From Paenibacillus massiliensis 2301065 = DSM 16942 (GTDB lineage: Bacteria; Bacillota; Bacilli; Paenibacillales; Paenibacillaceae), in assembly GCF_000377505.1 (NCBI RefSeq), contig NZ_KB898196.1:1-64000 (forward strand): a stretch of DNA of 64,000 nt, given 5' to 3'. Below, piece by piece: positions 61,264 through 64,000 of this stretch. Each line of letters starts with the position of its first letter. Position 1 is the stretch's first letter. A program made the position numbers and the translations under genes. Under the pieces are notes generated by a model. It ran no database searches. It was given only the letters and a program-made list of their open reading frames with translations, and had not been told where the DNA came from.

Positions 61264-61579
61264 ATCTGTATCCTCCTCGTTCCTCTTCAAGCCATATGCC
61301 TGCCAGACATCCTCCAGGCGCCTGCACCGTATGAGCCTAACGATATTTCCATGGCTATGGTCAGCCTTGTGGCTAGGTCTATACGCAATCCCCTTTTGCC
61401 GGGCTACTGTTGGAAGCGGCCAATCTTCGCTATAATGGATTTCTATATATTCATATTAGTTGTTGGACGCAATTTTCGCTCGAAAGTCGCGCCTGTCTGT
61501 TCAGAACATGTCTATCATACCAAAAAGTGTGCTGGAATGTGAAAATGGAAGATTTTGAAAACGAAAGAGGTTTCACAGT
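61264..61579. other. intergenic region between divergent zinc-ribbon and helicase genes
   Basis: About 315 bases with no gene seen. Outward promoters must lie here, but none was assigned. Confidence 0.4.
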
Positions 61580-64000
61580 ATGAACCCCATAAGTACATTT
61601 TACCCCCGTCCACTCGGGGTTGCCTATCATACAACACAGCCGGAGGCTTCCAGAGCCTCTCTCGATACCAGCAGGGAGCTAGTGCACGAGCACGAGCCAG
61701 ATGCTGCTTATTTTCGCGCCCTTGAGCAGGCTGGCATTCTGCTGAATAAGCCGCAGATTGATGCGGTGCGCTACGGACAAGGACCTCTTCTAACCCTGGC
61801 TGGTGCAGGCTGCGGCAAGACGACAGTGCTCGCCGCCAGAGCGGGCTATCTCATTACGGTACGTGGTGTAGCCCCGTCTTCACTGCTTCTCGTTACCTTC
61901 ACCAGTAAAGCTGCTACCGAGATGAAAGAGCGAATCGCCGCATTACCTGGAATTCGACCCGCTGCTGCCAAAGCCGTACAAGCCCGTACGTTCCATTCCT
62001 TTGCACTCGCACTGCTCCGGCATCAGGGTGTACAAGAGGAAATCTTCGGAGATACGCAGGCACAGCATACTGTGATGAAAATGCTCCTGCGTCGTCTGCG
62101 GTTAAGTGATGCCATGCAGCCAGAGACCATCCTGTCTGCCCTGTCTGCCTGGAAGGGAGAAGGTAGACAGGTGGAGGAGCTGCCTGAGTCCACTCCCGAG
62201 GAAGCTGATCTGAAGCAGGTCGTCTTGGGCTACGAGGAATGGAAGCGGGATCGTCATAAAATAGACTTCGACGACATTCTGCTACGGGCAGCGACTATGA
62301 TGCGTGATCCAGACATCCTGCGTCCACTACAGCGACGCTTCTCTTATATTATGGTCGATGAGTTCCAGGACACCAATGTGCTCCAGTATGAAATGGTACG
62401 CAGATTGGCCGCCCCACATCGCAACCTGATGGTTGTGGGTGATGACGACCAGACCATCTACACATTCAATGGTGCGCGTCAGGAGTCCATTCTGGAGTTC
62501 GACCGCGTCTATCCGGGAGCCAAGATTATTACCCTGAATATTAATTATCGCAGTGATCCTCGCATTCTCGGCTTGGGCTCACGCATCATCGCTGTAAATC
62601 GCCGGAGACGGAAGAAGACTCTCATGTCCGCAGGTCCAGGAGGCCTAGAGCCGCAATACTTCACTCCCGCTCAAGCGGAAGAGGAGGCCGCCCATGTAAT
62701 CCAGCACCTGACCCAGCAGGTAGAGGAGGGTACGCTGCGTTATGCTGATATCGCTATTCTACACCGTACCGCGAGCGCCAGTCGGGCGATCTTCGAGCAG
62801 TTAGTCATGCGGGAGATTCCTTTTGTCCAATATGGTGCGAGCTCCGTATTCTATGATCAGTCCCTGATTCGTCCGCTGATGGATCATCTGCGGCTGGCCC
62901 TGAACCCTCGGCTGAAGGAGGCGCTTCCCAGTGTACTTGGCCCCCTCTATGTGCCTCGGGAGTCAGGAATCGAGTATCTCCAGACGGAGGACCGCAAGCA
63001 GCCCAAGAAGTATCCGCTCATTCACCTGACCCGTTGGGATCGACTGCAGAACTTCCAGCATGAGCAAGTCAAAGAACGGATTCGCCTGATTAAGAATCTC
63101 GCAGGGATGAAGCCTGTAGCAGCCATCCAGGAAATGCGACGCACATTTTATGATAAATATCTGGAGAGCGGTGATCCGGGTACATGGACACACTACAAAG
63201 AGACCATTCAGGAAAGTCTGGAGGAGCTTGAGACTGCTGCGCAGCGCTTCGAGACAGTGGAGGATTTCGTAGGCTTCGCTAACGAGCTGACAAGGCGTCA
63301 TCAAGAAATGGAGCAGCTACAGGCTGCTGCTGACGGGGATGCACTGCATCTCATGACCATTCATCGTGCCAAGGGCCTCGAATTTCCCTGCGTATATTGG
63401 ATCGGTGCCAGCGAGGGCTTGCTCCCGCACAGCTCGGCTCTAGCCTCCCAGGCACCGGAGGACCTGCGCCAAGGTCAGGCAACTGCGGGCTCTTCAGGCA
63501 CAACTTTATCCGATACGGATGCCCTGCTTGAAGAAGAACGGCGACTGGCCTACGTAGCGGTCACACGAGCGAAGCATATGCTGTATATTACGTCTCCAGC
63601 GTCTCATCATGGGAAGCCTGCCGCTGTATCCCGCTTTCTGCTGGAAGCTTACGGAGTCAAGCAGGTACCCTCTCGCCCTTCGACATCAAGACCGGAGGTC
63701 AAGGAACGAGTTAGCGAAGGGCGAAGCCCCCGCACCGTCACCATACCGGTGTGGGTCTGCCCGGATGTGGCTTGCGGAGCCTGGATGCGACAAGACACCC
63801 GGGGAGCATCTGGAGCGTCAGCAGCCTCATCTACTAACCGAAGCGGATCGTCAGCAGTTCACCAAAAGACAGGTCAGGCCAGACAAGGAACAGCTGGCCA
63901 GGCAGAACAAGCTGGATTTACCAGACAGACGACGCGGGAGGCACCGCCTGCATGTCCGCTATGCTCAGCAGCGATGCAGACGGGTACTCGTGCTGTGCCC
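61580..64000 (+). CDS. UvrD/PcrA-type superfamily 1 helicase, 3' end beyond the window
   Basis: An open frame of 807 codons to the window edge, so the stop is not visible. Superfamily 1A helicase motifs occur in order: Walker A AGAGCGKTT (about 73-81), motif II VDEFQDTN (about 257-264), motif III GDDDQTIYTFNGA, motif IV YRS, motif V MTIHRAKGLEF, and motif VI AYVAVTRAKHMLYIT. It unwinds DNA 3' to 5' using ATP. After the helicase core, Cys pairs (CPDVACG near 726, CPLC near 791) suggest a zinc-binding tail not found in standard PcrA. SD aaagagg is about 9 bases before the ATG. It is probably a repair helicase paralogue. Confidence 0.92.
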   Translation, partial: MNPISTFYPRPLGVAYHTTQPEASRASLDTSRELVHEHEPDAAYFRALEQAGILLNKPQIDAVRYGQGPLLTLAGAGCGKTTVLAARAGYLITVRGVAPSSLLLVTFTSKAATEMKERIAALPGIRPAAAKAVQARTFHSFALALLRHQGVQEEIFGDTQAQHTVMKMLLRRLRLSDAMQPETILSALSAWKGEGRQVEELPESTPEEADLKQVVLGYEEWKRDRHKIDFDDILLRAATMMRDPDILRPLQRRFSYIMVDEFQDTNVLQYEMVRRLAAPHRNLMVVGDDDQTIYTFNGARQESILEFDRVYPGAKIITLNINYRSDPRILGLGSRIIAVNRRRRKKTLMSAGPGGLEPQYFTPAQAEEEAAHVIQHLTQQVEEGTLRYADIAILHRTASASRAIFEQLVMREIPFVQYGASSVFYDQSLIRPLMDHLRLALNPRLKEALPSVLGPLYVPRESGIEYLQTEDRKQPKKYPLIHLTRWDRLQNFQHEQVKERIRLIKNLAGMKPVAAIQEMRRTFYDKYLESGDPGTWTHYKETIQESLEELETAAQRFETVEDFVGFANELTRRHQEMEQLQAAADGDALHLMTIHRAKGLEFPCVYWIGASEGLLPHSSALASQAPEDLRQGQATAGSSGTTLSDTDALLEEERRLAYVAVTRAKHMLYITSPASHHGKPAAVSRFLLEAYGVKQVPSRPSTSRPEVKERVSEGRSPRTVTIPVWVCPDVACGAWMRQDTRGASGASAASSTNRSGSSAVHQKTGQARQGTAGQAEQAGFTRQTTREAPPACPLCSAAMQTGTRAVP

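Noticed and set aside
60613..61542. 309-codon frame antisense to the zinc-ribbon gene
   Set aside because: Mostly a mirror of the coding strand, which has an SD and zinc ribbons in frame.

Overview
The window looks like chromosomal DNA of a Paenibacillus-type Firmicute. It carries an S-layer-homology (SLH) secreted protein, a ytrA-type GntR/ABC operon, a Gram-positive RHS locus, Mn2+ (yybP-ykoY) and c-di-AMP (ydaO) riboswitches, strong purine-rich Shine-Dalgarno (SD) sites and many TTG/GTG starts. No rRNA, tRNA, phage or CRISPR array was seen. Apart from an IS3-family remnant at the left edge and an AT-rich RHS tip, it reads as ordinary core and accessory chromosome. All assignments come from reading the sequence and recalled family features; no database search was run.

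Layout. 0-3.6 kb: IS3 remnant, then a large SLH protein. 3.7-13.3 kb (minus): an operon of a secreted repeat protein (about 11 repeats), an RHS protein with a nuclease-like tip, a small putative immunity gene and a frameshifted remnant. It is preceded by an exact match to the sigma-D (motility) promoter consensus. 13.7-17.1 kb: AI-2E-type permease and an amino-acid-type dCache chemoreceptor. 17.3-23.7 kb: a metal-export block of two CNNM/CorC proteins, two TerC proteins each behind its own Mn2+ riboswitch, and one CDF exporter. 24-25 kb: a metallo-beta-lactamase-like lipoprotein whose promoter carries two perfect palindromes. 25.1-29 kb: AraC regulator divergent from a GH42 beta-galactosidase plus O-acetyltransferase. 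29.1-31 kb: a second acetyltransferase divergent from a MerR regulator, both promoters with 19-bp spacers, then an NAD(P)-binding protein.

31.1-38.5 kb (minus): a potassium operon in the order 36-aa membrane protein, kdpF, kdpA, kdpB, kdpC and an unusual kdpD-like gene. It lies behind a c-di-AMP riboswitch. The kdpD-like protein is two KdpD-USP sensory halves fused in tandem with no histidine kinase; no kdpE is present. 39-41.5 kb: metE. 41.9-46.2 kb: ytrA-like ABC operon with promoter and operator. 46.6-50.7 kb: soluble PAS chemoreceptor, methionine aminopeptidase, OsmC protein. 49.9-53 kb: TetR plus polar amino acid ABC importer. 53.2-61.3 kb: UgtP-like glycosyltransferase, YjzC-like protein, secreted protein, xpt, MscL with a zinc-ribbon tail, NUDIX, TrmB-like regulator, zinc-ribbon protein. 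61.6 kb to the end: a UvrD/PcrA-type helicase running off the window.

The most unusual items are the tandem kinase-less KdpD combined with a c-di-AMP riboswitch, the sigma-D promoter on the repeat-protein/RHS operon, the two-type alternating repeats of that secreted protein, the paired SD-hairpin leaders of the CNNM genes, and the twin operators at the lipoprotein promoter.
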